Shown here: positions 19,201 through 31,211 of the stretch, piece after piece
Numbering within the stretch: the stretch's first letter is position 1
Layout of the letters: each line of letters starts with the position of its first letter
Origin: Agriotes lineatus
Taxonomy: Eukaryota > Arthropoda > Insecta > Coleoptera > Elateridae
Assembly (NCBI GenBank): GCA_940337035.1
Contig: CALNHX010003647.1
Span: 1-64,000, forward strand
Direction: 5' to 3'
Length of the DNA: 64,000 nt
The notes under the pieces: model-generated
The model's database searches: none
The model's input: the letters and a program-made list of their open reading frames with translations, nothing else
What the model was told of the DNA's origin: nothing
Translations under genes and position numbers: made by a program

Positions 19201-21957
19201 AGCGCCTATGTCTATCTCTGTTGGCTGCACGAACACGACACAACTCGCAAAAATAACTTGTAGAGAAGGCCGAGGTCAGACTGGTTATGACATTATAATG
19301 GTTGTCTTCATAGATTAAATTTAAAACAATTCTGTCCGCTGATCTCGGCCCCTCAAAATAAATGGACTTGCCTACTCTACTATTGTAAACTACTACAGTA
19401 TACTGGACCAGAAAGTCCTGGAATTGCCGTATATGGTCGATAGTGCCACCGTTTGTGAGCTCAACACCGGATTGTACACACAATTCTTGAGCTTTCTGAC
19501 CCAGTATAGGGAAACCCTTCTTCATCTGCTCAAGCTCGGGGTCCTGAGTTTTAACTGCTATAGCCAGGGTTAGTGCTTGGGCTAAGCAGTCATTCCCCTC
19601 GTTTCTCACCACCAGGATGCCTGTGCGCCTCCGACAGAACTCTCCAAAACTCACCCCTGTCAGACGCAGTCGTCCTTTCCCGGACCCGACCGGGAGGGTG
19701 ATTCGATCCACCTGTAGCCTCAGCATATCGCGCGCGAAGAATGCAGCGTTACTCTGTAAAATCTTGGCTAAAACAGCCATTATAGCATCCGCAGATAGCT
19801 GGTCTACGCGACGGAAAGAAACACCGATCGGTTTTTCAGGGAAGTTGTCGTTCTTCAGTAGTAATCCGATGCGGTCGTCAGGGGATGAGTCAGATGTTAT
19901 ATAGGAAATTAATTCCTCTAAGGCGCCCTGGAAAAATAAAGTAATTGTAGAAATACATAGTTATACGCAAATCGAAAAACTGCATTGAAAAATATATGCA
20001 GAATAATAAAATTGCATCGAAGATAACTCAGAGAAAAATCATTTTAAAAGTAGCATTATATGTGTAATAGGCGGTGCAGTGAAATTATAGGCAGTATAGA
20101 AGTGACATTAACTGTGAAAAAATAATAAAATTGCATCGAAGATAATTCAAAGAAAAATATTTTTAAAAAGTAGCATTATATGTGTAATAGCAGGTGAAGT
20201 GAAATTATAGGCAGTATAGAAATGACATTAACAGTGAAAAAATAATTTGGGTATTACTTACTTGCAACCATGAAAGAGGATCGCTCGGCTCTGCGATATC
20301 TTTGAAAGTAAAATTCAGGCATCGCGAATTCAGATTGAACTTGGCATTCTGCCTGAAGCTCTCGCCTGCGGCCGTCAAATATTTAAATCCTCGGTCCTGC
20401 AGTAATTAAAAAAATATTTTATTATTTTACATTAGATAAAATACGTAGCAATAATTGTACAGCTTATAATTCATATGAAGAAGACATTGCCGTTCAGAAA
20501 TTCTATAAATTAGCAATATAAAAAAACTGTGGTTATAATTTTTCTAAAACTGCAGTTTTTATAATTTATAAAGAATCAAAACGTTAACTTACATTTTCAG
20601 CAGGGTTTTCAGCCCCACTAGAACAGCCAGCTTGCTCAGAGACGTCGTGGTCGTATCCACACGTTTTCGAATCCTAGTAAAAAGAAAAATTCAATAAATC
20701 ACGAGCCCACTTACACACTAATAAATTTCCTGACGATTAAGACAGCTAAATAAGAAGTTTGAAACGGAACAATTTATAAAAACAGCGGATGTAAATTTTA
20801 GTTTGAATGAAGTTGATTTGCGAAAAGTTAATTAAAAAAAGAAAACGAAATTTGAAATGAAGATGATTCTCCGTAAAATAAGAAGTTTGAAGTTTATAAA
20901 AACAGTGGATGTAAATTTAATTTGAATGAAGTTGATTTGCTGAAAGTTAATTAAAAGAAATTAATTTTTGAAAAAATACTTACGTTTTGGGTTGCATCTG
21001 GCGAAGTTAGGTCTATGTACACCCTATCGTGTGACTCCTCGTGACTTTCGACCGTTGTAGGCACCTCGGCCAGAACCTGTTAATTAAAAAATTCTAATAA
21101 ATCACTGTTCTCGTTGCAGAAATTAGCGATCGCAAATAAAGATTAAAAAACTTACGTTCTGTGAGGAGTCGGGAAGAGTCAGATCAATACAGGGGGTGTT
21201 CGAAGACCCTGCAACGGCGGCACTCATGGAGCTTTGTCCGTACTCGACCGTCTGCAATTACAGTTACTGGTTAAATTATTTGTAATCCAGGCAATAGTGA
21301 ATAGCAGAGATATTTTTAAAATAAAAAAATTTGTAAATTATCCCTTAGTAAATAACGACCACGCTTGAAAAATCGCTTAATTAGCTACTTACACGTGGTC
21401 CAGCCGATTCGAAGCCTGGAGGTGGGTGCACTGGCGTTTGACGGTTCCCCTGCAAAATAGAATTTATGGTTAAGACACACTGGATTTTAAAAGCTTTTCG
21501 TTTTAAATGGTTTTTTCTTTTCACTGTTTTTAAAATTCTGTAGATGTAGTTTTACACTGTAATGTTTTTTTAAATTTCTAGATATGTTTTTTTTAAATTT
21601 CTAGATATGATTTTTATGCTTAAATAAAAGATTTGTTTTAAAACTGTTTTTAAAAGCACAACTCTGGAATTAAAAAAGAAAAACGAGTTTATATCCTCTA
21701 GCCTATGCTGAATGAACGATTTTTGAAAATACTGTATAAATATTTTTATATTTCACACTTACGCGTATGGTATCCACATATCTTGAGAGCTCTTTAAAGG
21801 TCTCGGTCAGTCCTGGTTCTATCAAGTCATCTCCTTCACGTATCCGTAGCCAAATTAAATCGTGTGCAAGCAGTAGAAAACGGTAATCGGTGATGTCTCC
21901 AGTCCGTACCCAACGCAAAATCTCGGTGATACTGAGCTGTGATGGTGAAGAAGCCAT
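16286..21957 (-). CDS. POLB: Protein-primed family B DNA polymerase, seven exons
   Basis: Exons (high to low): 21957-21763, 21449-21393, 21251-21156, 21076-20984, 20673-20593, 20396-20262, 19927-16286. All internal junctions are phase 0 with GTAAGT-type donors and pyrimidine-AG acceptors; together they encode about 1432 aa. With the last exon's first ATG (19780) as residue 1: OTU-like Cys C65 (GNDCLAQAL) and H161 (DNHYNVI); Cys/His-rich fingers 178-280; exonuclease I D301/E303, II LAHNMKGYDG, III YCISD; FHGCYYHGC at 622-630; motif A DVCSLYP from D733; motif B KLCLNSFWG from K924; motif C YFDTDS with D1022/D1024. All catalytic residues are intact. It replicates the element from protein-primed ends. 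The small 5' exons add about 219 residues, partly disordered, before the conserved region that continues into the last exon. Confidence 0.93.
20262..21957 (-). other. Six small 5' exons of the polymerase gene
   Basis: Exon lengths are 195, 57, 96, 93, 81 and 135 bp, each a multiple of three and open throughout. Five introns of 188 to 313 bp lie between them and a sixth of 334 bp precedes the main exon. The first exon starts at the ATG at 21957; an in-frame ATG further upstream at 22074 is possible. Exons 3 and 4 end in a shared pattern, CIDLTLPDSSQN and YIDLTSPDATQN, pointing to exon duplication. Exon 6 and the first 49 codons of the main exon contain the DPLSW and PEKPIGVSFRRVDQLSAD stretches that resemble the N-terminal region of other Polinton polymerases, which supports the splicing model. 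Confidence 0.85.
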
Positions 21958-22517
21958 TGCTGAAGCACTCTGTACACACACTGCTACACACGAAAGGAGC
22001 AAACCGAAGTGAATACCGTCAAGTGTTGCGACGAAGTAGAGCTCAGTTATCAGTTCTATCAATTTTATAAACAATGCTTGAACCTGCTGAAATGTGAAAT
22101 CGTGGGATTCTCTTTAAAATGTCTCTACAATGAGGGCTTACAACCGATTATAGCTGGTCTTAGTCATTGAGGCAGTAAGCTTTTCATAGAACGACAACAA
22201 CTGCCTGAGGGATGAAACGTCCACTCATGTTTATGCCGATTTTGCATTTAGAAACTAGCCGACCTTGTTGCATTGTTTCACAGTTATTTTTAAACATCTT
22301 CTTACAGTTTCAGAAATACAGAGAGATCGACCTATTTACTAAATTTCAAAAAACTTACAAACAACTAGGATTACTCAGTTTAAATATAAAAAAAATCTAA
22401 GTACACCTTGTATTCGCCTGTAATTTAAAAACAATAACATTTTGTTTGGTCGGGACAACACATCACTTGCCTACCCTCCTGAATTAAATACGGACGCGCC
22501 ACCGTTTCGCCAGTTTT

Positions 22518-22550
<33 letters not shown>

Positions 22551-22584
22551 TAATTCACGAATACATAAGTGTCTCTTGTTTTGC
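21958..22584. other. Right inner non-coding region
   Basis: This holds the presumed promoter and leader of the polymerase gene and a T tract of about 32 bases at 22518-22549. No further gene is supported. Confidence 0.6.
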
Positions 22585-23425
22585 AATCAGAACCTCGATA
22601 TCATCTTAGTCAAGTTAAAAAGCATAAAAATGCTTGCTTACCACAATGCATTTTCTGGAATATATATATCTCAGGCAATCAATGAAATAAGACAGAATAA
22701 CAATTTTAAAGTTATATTAGCTAGCTTCAATTACAGGTATAAGAGAGAGAAAGACATACAAAACGACAACGCCGCAAATACACTAGAAAGAGAGGCTCGT
22801 GGAACAGAGAATAGATTGGCAACACTGTAGTTAGATTCAAAATGGAGGATTTAATTAATTATGAGTCATTTTTAATCGAGATTTTTGATTCGCGGCAGAA
22901 GAGAGAGAGGGTCGGTTACTCAATAAGGAAGAGTGAGACATAGCTATCCTCGTGGCGTAAATCCAAAATGGCGACCAGTTTAATCGAACAATCAAGATCA
23001 AATTAATTCGCAGGAAATAAAAATGGCAACGTCGCACAATGGGAACGAGAGAGAAGTCTGTAAGAGCAAGTGGAACAGAGAATAAATTGGCAACACTGTA
23101 ATTTAATTGAATATGGCGCTTTTAATTAATTACATCGATTAAAATAATTAGGTCAATTAATTTGATATCAATTTAATTCGCGGGGTCAATCAAGGTCAAT
23201 TAATTTAATTCGCGGGGTCAATCAAGGTCAATTAATTTAATCCGCGGGTCAATTGCGTAATTCGGGAGCTTATTCGCGTAATTCGGGAGTTAATTCGCGT
23301 AATTCGGTAGCTAATCCGCGTAATTCGGTAGCTAATCCCTTTTTTAATTAGGTCAATTAATTTGATATCAAATTAATTGGGTCAATTAAAAACAAAATGG
23401 CCGCCGAGCTGCCTCCACTTCTACT
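22585..23425. repeat. Polinton right terminal inverted repeat
   Basis: It begins AATCAGAACCTC and ends CCTCCACTTCTACT, the inverse of 6790-7630 at the same 841-bp length. Substitutions between the copies include a T/A difference close to the tip (GGCTGCTC against GGCAGCTC). Confidence 0.93.
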
Positions 23426-24198
23426 TATTTGAAGCCACCCTTATCGATGTTTTGCTAATTCTATAAAACTACATTTGCGTTAACGTTATGCTAATTGGCT
23501 AACACTAAGGATCTTAATTAAGGATAGGGATAAATTAGCACAATTTCTTTGCATTGGAAAGTGACGATCAAGCCATTTTGTTTTCTCTTCGTTCGACAAA
23601 GTAGAAAGGCATGTATAAGCAGCTCTATGGCCAAAAAGAAAAATAATATTAATAAACTATACTGCATTTGAGAAAGAGAGGTTATGATTAAAGTAAGTAG
23701 AAAATGAACATGTAAAAAGATGGAAATAAGCACAGCTGATTATTCAATTATAGCTCGATGCGCGAAGATGACAACGGTACTGACAGTTAGCAAAGCATTT
23801 TTGAGTTGACACTTCCGAAGTTGAAGAAATTTTAAGTTGTGATGATTCGGTGAAAATTTAGGCAGTATAAATGTAGAATTTAGATAAATAACTTAAGAAA
23901 CGACATGAACATAAGTGTAGCTCTGGGATTTCGAGTTCTAATGTGGAAAAATATATATGAACGTATACATGTAAATGTGCAAACTGTTAGCAAAGGTGCT
24001 ATGTTTAAAACCAAAAGTGACATTTAAATTCGTTTTAGGGCTGTATATTGAAATTATGAAGTTAGTTGTAAGGAAAATTTATATTTATCGTAGGTAATCA
24101 GTTAATTTATTTAAAATGTCAAATTTATATTTTTAAACGTCAATGTTATGCAGCTGCTAGGAAAATTTTAGTTACTAAGCTGGTTGCCTACAAGGATG
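23426..24198. other. Unassigned right flank of the Polinton
   Basis: AT-rich, with no supported gene and no clear repeat. Confidence 0.5.
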
Positions 24199-24200
24199 TA

Positions 24201-25059
24201 CAAGGTTTTCATTAATTCCCATTTCCCACATGACTAAATTTAAATTTGCCGCTATAATTTTTTTTTCGAAGGTTGGTGATATTGGTAATATCCCTAAACA
24301 AATTGCCAAATCTTGACCTGCAGCGACATAGTAGACGTTCGTCACATCTAACCTCTAAACTTCATACGTTTCGTTTTGCTGTTTAGAAGTTATTGGATTG
24401 TATTTGTTGAGTCGACATCGAAAAACAGTTCTTTTCAGAACTCTGAAATTACCTGGATATTTGGATGTAAGTAACTTGTAAAGTTGAGATATTTATTATT
24501 ACATATAACCTAAACTAATAGTTTCCCAATTCTACAATTCAGCAAAAAATACGGAATATAACGCCTAATGAACTAGAGACTGTTTTTGATTCTATGAGAC
24601 GTAGAATAAATTTATGTTTAGAAAGATAACGTGAACATTTTCAACACCTTTTGTAATTTTATATTTTATCCAAACGGTATTCTGTAGTTTGTGTCATGTC
24701 CTGTGTTGCAACTTGATTAAAAAATCACTGACTTGCTCCCAATAGTACTCTCCTATATTTTGTACCACATTTTTTGATATAATAAAATAAATTATTTATT
24801 TTTTGATATTTTATGAGGATAAAATGATTCGCAACCATCATTAATTTTTAGAAACAGAAGATGTGGATGTTCAACCCCTTTTTGAATTTAATTTTTATAT
24901 TTTACGTTTTCAAGCGTTATTTAGTCTGTGTCGTGTCTACGCCACTGATAATTTTTTGTTACTGTATTTAGGGAGTACTGCCAATCGTGTAAGTTTGGTT
25001 GCCTAACATTTAGGGTGAATACATGGTCACGTGGGAAATGGAAATTAATGAAAACCCTG
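24201..25059. mobile_element. TA-flanked non-autonomous DNA transposon
   Basis: The left end CAAGGTTTTCATTAATTCCC continues to CCACATGAC and is matched in inverse by the right end (GTCACGTGGGAAATGG to CCCTG). TA dinucleotides flank both ends (24199-24200 and 25060-25061), as for Tc1/mariner relatives. The 859-bp interior has no transposase. Confidence 0.75.
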
Positions 25060-25061
25060 TA

Positions 25062-25429
25062 TCATTTTACAATAAAAAGAAGCATGGACGTGTAAGAGTT
25101 CGGCCCTTAGCTGTTACGAGTCATTCAAAGTAGCGGAGACCTTTAAATATGTCGTTATCAGTTGGGATTCTTTTGTAATTCTACTGCGCATATAAGAATT
25201 GGGTACATATATTTATTGTCGGACCATAGGTAACATAAGCTTAAAGTGTCCCTTAGCTTGGCTCATCAGTAGAGATTAATGACGGCAGTCAAAAACTTGG
25301 GAAGCGTAACCCTGTGCTAAACAGTCGATTGGCTGATTATTGATTTTGGTGTAATTCTACTATATACAAGATAATAATATGGACACTTAAAACTAGAGGA
25401 ATATTATACATAAAAACAAAAGGGAGTAG
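25062..25429. other. Unassigned spacer
   Basis: No supported gene or repeat. Confidence 0.5.
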
Positions 25430-26130
25430 CGTCCCTGGCGTGGCTGGGTTCCGGAACCTGAATCTACTTCCGCCATGGTGGTCTCGCTTGCTTGGAAAGT
25501 GCAATGGCGATGGTTGGTCCAGGTGTTGGTCCTCGGTGATGGAGTATTCGGCGGTGCGGGCTCTTCGTACTGTAGTGTGCCGCGATGCGGACCCTCGTAG
25601 TGAAGAAGGCGGCGGTGCGAGATTCTCGTGGTGAAGAAGGCATGGTGCGGGATGAAGAAGGCGGCGGTGCGAGATCCTCGTGGTGAAGAAGTCATCGTGC
25701 GGGATAAAGAAGGCGATGGTGCTGTCTCTCAGGCTGAAGTCGGTGGCTGGTGCGGGCTCCTCGTGCTGGAGTGTGTGACATGCGGACCCTCACGCTGAAG
25801 TGTGTTGCGATGCAAACATCTCGTGGTAAAGAACGCGGTGGTGCGGGTCCTCGTGGTGAAGAGGGCGCGGTGCGGGTTCCTCGGGCTGAAACCTGCTACG
25901 GTGCGAAATTTTCAGGGAGAAGAAGGCGGCGGTGCGAGCCCTCAGGCGGGATTCGGCGGTTGGTGGATTCTTCAGGCTAGAATGGTCAGGCTGGTAGACG
26001 CCTCCAGTTGGGGGGTGATGGGCTCCTCAGGCTGAAGTGTGATAGATTCGACTCGACGAGGTAGAGTGAGTTTCTTCAGGCTGGAGTGGCTTCCTTCTGG
26101 TGGACTCCGGGTGTAGTGGACTCCGGCTGG
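25430..26130. repeat. GC-rich degenerate tandem repeat
   Basis: Variants of a unit of roughly 31-40 bp containing GGCGGTGCGAGATCCTCGTG and GTGAAGAAGG recur about 15-20 times with drifting length. Composition differs sharply from the AT-rich flanks. Open frames crossing it exist on both strands and reflect the repeat, not a clear gene. It could be a decayed minisatellite or derive from a repetitive protein gene. Confidence 0.6.
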
Positions 26131-27326
26131 AGTGTATTGGTTTTGACTCGAGAATGTTGAGTAATTTTCTGTTCACAATGCTTCACTATTTAAAGGGCCG
26201 CTTTCTTTGTGTAGCGTTTCCTCGATGGTCATTGGTTCGCGGGTGGAGTGGAATGTTCCTTCTCGTCGGAACGGTGGAGCCGGTGGGTTAGTTAACAGGC
26301 CCGTCTAATAAGCTGCTTATTTTGAGCAGCACCATATTGCTGTTAAAAAACCAAGCATTTTGACACCAAGCACGAAAGGGTTGCGTTGATACTTCTGTTG
26401 ATCTTTTTGTAGCCGATAGCTCCCCGAGTGCGATATTTCATCGTTGTTTTCTTTCCGCGCTAGCTTAAGTCGTTGCCCTCGCAGTCGGCACCGTTTTCGT
26501 TGTTTTCCTCACATTTTTTAGCCCGCAGAAACACCTTGCACGGGACAAGGTTTAGGAAAACGTTAGTTTAAACTAATTTGAATGCTTATATATTGAAAAA
26601 ACAATAACTGTTTTAAGACTTCGTCGACTCGCGAGCTTGTCGCGGGCTGGTTTTTACGGATTTTCTGTTTTCGGGTCGTTTATGAGCTTGCCTAAGTCTT
26701 GTAAAACGTAATGATGAGGATGTATTGCAATTTTTTAGCTTTTAGCGTTTTCAAATCGTGCGCGTTGGCTAAGTCGAGGCGTTTGGCTGTGTTTTTATTT
26801 CCGGCGGCTTGCTTGAATTTTTCTCTTTCCAAAAAAGGTTTTACATGGGGTAGTTGTGTGTATGGATACGTGTTTTACTAGTTTTTAGCGGTCTGATTTT
26901 AATAATAATAATAATAATAATATTGTCTTTATTAATACAGAATAAATTATATATATAAAATACAAAATTAGAAGCATGCGAAATTTAACTCAATAGCAAC
27001 AGTACTAGCAGCTGCTCTTTCATTTAACCTGCAGACCCGGTGTTCACGCGACTTAAAATAATTTAAAATTTTATCCAAATCTTGGTTTATGTGTTACTTG
27101 GATGTTGGAATTGGTACAATGTTAAGTCAGTTAAGTGCAGTAAAGTTAAGTTAAGTTGGTGGACCTGACATTGTAATAGGTTTAGAGTACATAAAAGCAA
27201 AGGCAAAGGCTGGAGGAATTATTAGAAAGAGATCTGGTTAATTTCATTGATTAAAAGGTAAATTAAAGACTGATGATTTGAATTTATAGAAACAGGATTG
27301 CTTAATTTCAATAGGCAAGCTGTTGT
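26131..27326. other. Unassigned, with an AAT microsatellite
   Basis: A short (AAT)n tract lies at about 26899-26922. Near 27120-27165 GTTAAGT words recur. No gene is supported. Confidence 0.5.
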
Positions 27327-27591
27327 ATCGAGAGATACAAACAAAAACTGGTCCTCAGTGTGCTGTAGAAATTCAAACATATGAATATTATGTTGGTGGC
27401 ACTGTAAGTCTCTGTGAAATTCAAGGTTAGCAGGTTAGGTTTTGCGACAGTCTGTGTCAAAACTGACTGAAAACCTAACCTGATAACCTCGAATTTGACA
27501 TAGACTTACAGTTCCACCAACACATTATTCATACGTTTGAATTTCCACAGCACACTAAGGACCAGTTTTTTTGGATCACTCGATATATTGC
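27327..27591. repeat. Foldback MITE, family A copy 2
   Basis: The ends TATCGAGAGAT and its complement ATCACTCGATATA enclose long inverted arms containing GGTTAGCAGGTTAGGTTTTG. It matches 54817-55072 and, in part, 1384-1545. Confidence 0.8.
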
Positions 27592-29819
27592 AGTAATGTT
27601 GTAGCTAAAAGAACGTTTATAAAAAGTAGTTTTGTGTGCTGGAATAGTAATTAAATCTTTTTTTCTAATAGTGATATTATTTTAATTATATTGTATTTTA
27701 CAAGGTGTTTATTTCATAACTGTGGATTCCTGCTTCGACGGGGGTGGGATGAGATTTATGGATCGGTCGCTTTATTGCTTATTCGGTGAGACGAACCTGC
27801 CTGGTTTGCAAATTCTTCACTGACCAAAATTTGTAATCGTCGATTTTTTTAGAGGCAGGCTCTCGGCGGACCGTTTTGAGCACATGTGCGCTGTTTTATC
27901 AACAAACCAAGAGCCTCTTTAATAGAAGCTATATTATTGCCCATTCAGGGTCAGAAACACTGCAGAATTAGAAACGTCTTCCTTTACCATTATTAAGAGA
28001 GCAACGACTAGGTTCGTCAATTGGTAGGACACGCAACTATCAGAGCTAAAGGCAAAAACAAGAGAGCTTTTCAACCAAGCTAAGCAAAACGGAACTTACC
28101 AGCCGAGGGAAAACAATTCCTCATTCAAAATGTTTTGAATTAAGAATCTTTGCCGATTTTTTTGAAAATTTGGGGATTTTTTCTAGGACGGACATCAATA
28201 CTTTGGAGCACAATATGTCTTCCAGGCTCCAGCGAGCGGGGCCAATATTATATACCAATATTGCTTATCCATTTTATTAATAAAACCCAACTCCCATTAT
28301 ATTAATAGGGTGATGGTTAACATAATTCTTATAGATAAACATATATTGCGCCTGCTTGCCTACCTGCGTGTGTCATGGCGTCATCGGCATCGAGCGGACG
28401 CAGTTCGTTCGCCATCGGTCGTATCGTCACAGGGTCTTTCATAATGCAACGATAAGCAAGTACGTTAGGCAGAGGCATTTAGCCAAGGGCGTAAAGCGTC
28501 CGACTAGCAATCGATTCCGCGTTGGAGCACATGTTGGAATTCGACCGACTGCAGTGTTTTCTTTTGTTGTTGCGAATTAATATAATTCGCATGATTAAGT
28601 TAGTGTTTCCTCTTACTAACTCAGTATTATTAGAAACATCAAAATATTTTTACCAATTTTGTACATCATTCTCAACGTTTTTAAACCGTTATTCGATCTA
28701 GCAAAAGTTATTTTTCTTAAGGAGTGCGCTTTCATTATTAAATTTTCTTACGTAGCCTCTTTATTTACAATAAAATTATAAAAATGCAAATTATTTTAAT
28801 TAGAAAAAGGCCATTTATGTGGTACGTGTCGTGGTTTGTGAGTGTGCGATAGAAGTGCTTTTCTCGTTTAGATGTGGTTTTGCTGATTGTGCAAGGTCGT
28901 TCTAGCACAATTTTTTTATAATTCTATATTCTGACCTTGCGTCTTCTGAAAGTTTTTGGCCAGTCTCTTCTATTGCTGTAACTATAACTTACAGACTGTT
29001 TTGGGTGCTGTCGTGCAATTAACCCTCTTGCAGAATACCAACAGTTCTACCCGTTAAATAATATCATAATCGATAATCTGGATCTATAACATATCACAGA
29101 TTATCTTTTTTTTTTAGTCAGACTTGTAATCTATTTGACTTATGTCAATGATGGCAAGAAGCTATTCTAATTAACTTACAACTTCAGTGTCATATATACG
29201 CTATTGTCAAAGTGCGTTGTAACAGAGTCGATTTGGCAACACGATTCTAACGCAAAGACTTCCATTAAAAATATCGAAATTTAAATTCAGCGATCAGGAG
29301 ATTACTACCTTGGCTTAAATCCATTTACGGTCGGTCGATCCGTACAAGCCGCATAAATAATAAGCCATTCAAACAGGCAGTTCTGCGCCTAACTGCATCT
29401 GAAAACAGCCAGCAGCCAGCATCGCTGGAAGAAATACGGAAGGATTTGCTGGCCGAGCGGTCGTAGTTCAGCGTTCGGGCGTCCTTCCTCGGGATTACGG
29501 TAGGTTTCTGCTGAATAGGAAATAAATTACTCATAGCTTTGTGTGCAATGCAAATCGCGGCGAAGGAGGTGACCGTAGCTCTGCAAAACAGGAAAAGTGT
29601 AGACAGCTTCCATAGATAGTTCAGTCACGACTGACACACTTTTGGCTCGAATCGCCGCCTAAACACTGCAAAGGAGGTGAAAAATCTGAGTGGTTTTAAA
29701 TCAAGGGAATGAAGCGGCGCGGCGTCGGGTTTTTGTAACGTCGTCGGATTAAAATGGTCAAGCTGTCATGTTCAAATTTTGATGCAATTAATAATTCCTT
29801 TGTTTGCAGGGAATATTAT
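27592..29819. other. Unassigned region
   Basis: I see no gene I can support. A slightly GC-richer stretch at 28350-28560 has no recognisable product. A T tract lies at 29108-29117. Confidence 0.45.
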
Positions 29820-30690
29820 TAATTAGTTTGCAAAAAGTAGTAAATCATTCTCCTACTTCTGGAAATATATTATGAGACAAACAATTGAAAATTCAGAAGT
29901 TTTTAAATCAAGACATTTAACGACGTTACTAAACATATTACCTACAGCAAAAATGAAAGCTTTAATATGCTTTTCAAAAGCGATTTATTGATCAGGGAGA
30001 TACAGGAGTATAAGCGATATTAGACATTTAACGACCAAATACGATCTTAACGTTCTTGCCAAGATAGAGCCCCATGGAATTAATTGATATGTTTGCTAGG
30101 CTTAAAGTCTTCTGAAAAAAAAAATGCTAATTAACTACATACTATTAATGACTAAATATAAATAAGACGTTTGCGAATTTGGTTCCCACGCTAAGAATGG
30201 AGATAATGGAAAATTATTCTTATAGTTGCATACTTCTTATAAGTCAAACGACAGAAAATTGAGAAGGTTGAAAGTATTCAAATAGCTGAACACAATTCTT
30301 AAATTTAACACAGTACTAGATTTATTACCTACATGAAAATGAGCTTCATTATGGAATTTAAAAGCAAACTTTGAACCAAAAAGGTACAGGATTTGAGAAA
30401 AATTAAAGACATAATGACAAAATACAAGATAAACGTTTCTTTCAAAATATAATTCCCATAGAATTAATCTATAAACTTGGTAGATTTCTTAAATACTCCT
30501 TATGAAAAACAGTAGTAAGTTATTCTCTTACAGAAAATTTATTCTGAGACACAAAAAATTGAGAATTGAGGAGTTTCAATATTAATGGGCACAATATTTG
30601 AATGAACAGAGTTGAAGATGTTATTAAATATATTACCTACATTAAAAATAAAAGTCAATAATTTACATTTGATGATAATATGTAAGGTAA
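29820..30690. repeat. Degenerate tandem repeat, about three units of 300-380 bp
   Basis: Three loosely repeated blocks share a GAGACAAACAATTGAAAATT-like word (29873, about 30247, about 30547) followed by ATTACCTACA...AAAATGA-like words (29938, 30327, 30640). Divergence is high, and no gene is seen. Confidence 0.5.
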
Positions 30691-31211
30691 ACTATTCTGC
30701 CAAGATGGTTTCCCTAGCCAGTGTCTCACATCAACTATTTTTTGCATTTTCTAGCAGCATCTCCAATTTGTAATCGTAATTATCTAGACTGCATTATAAA
30801 ACACATGCTTATTCTAAAATCCTAATAAAACGCAAATTTCAAGGTCATTTAAAGATTTTGAGCAACCTTTATGCAGATCATACTTTAACTTTTAATAGTG
30901 TTTTATTCATGTTGATGTCTTTTGGCTACTACTGCTGTTTTATTCCAGAACCTTCGCTTTCTTACTTTATTCTTCCAATTCGTCACGCCCAAATGTCTTA
31001 AGCTACATTCACTCCAACCTACCTCTTGCTTTAAGTCTTCCTTATTTTCTCTTATATGGAACTGTCCATTACATTAACACACGTGCCGCTCTTGACCCCT
31101 ACATCCTTTCTAAACTACTGGCCCACGTGGTTTTTGGAACTTTACAGCTTTAGCAATATATTCTGTACCATTTATTTGAAAATATTAGCAAAGATAAATA
31201 ATAGCTATTTG
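30691..31211. other. Unassigned spacer
   Basis: AT-rich, with no supported gene. Confidence 0.5.

Larger units (their letters stand above)
6790..23425. mobile_element. Polinton/Maverick element, apparently complete
   Basis: This 16.6-kb element has 841-bp terminal inverted repeats (6790-7630 and 22585-23425) with AG...CT tips. It carries the full Polinton gene set: protein-primed PolB, retroviral-type integrase with chromodomain, packaging ATPase, adenain-type protease, hexon-like major and penton-like minor capsid proteins, and small virion proteins. The size and gene set are typical of Polintons, which are also described as polintoviruses or adintoviruses. None of the core genes shows a premature stop. 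Six-base target duplications are expected but not seen: the left flank ends GACTAC and the right flank begins TATTTG. A tRNA gene inside is unusual. Confidence 0.95.

Noticed and set aside
22576..22830. Identical short frames in both Polinton TIRs (7385-7585 reverse and 22576-22830)
   Set aside because: Identity follows from the inverted repeat. The frame is short, crosses AT-rich non-coding motifs and has no recognisable domain.
29440..29510. CTGGCCGAGCGGTCG resembles a tRNA A box
   Set aside because: No B box or cloverleaf can be drawn downstream.
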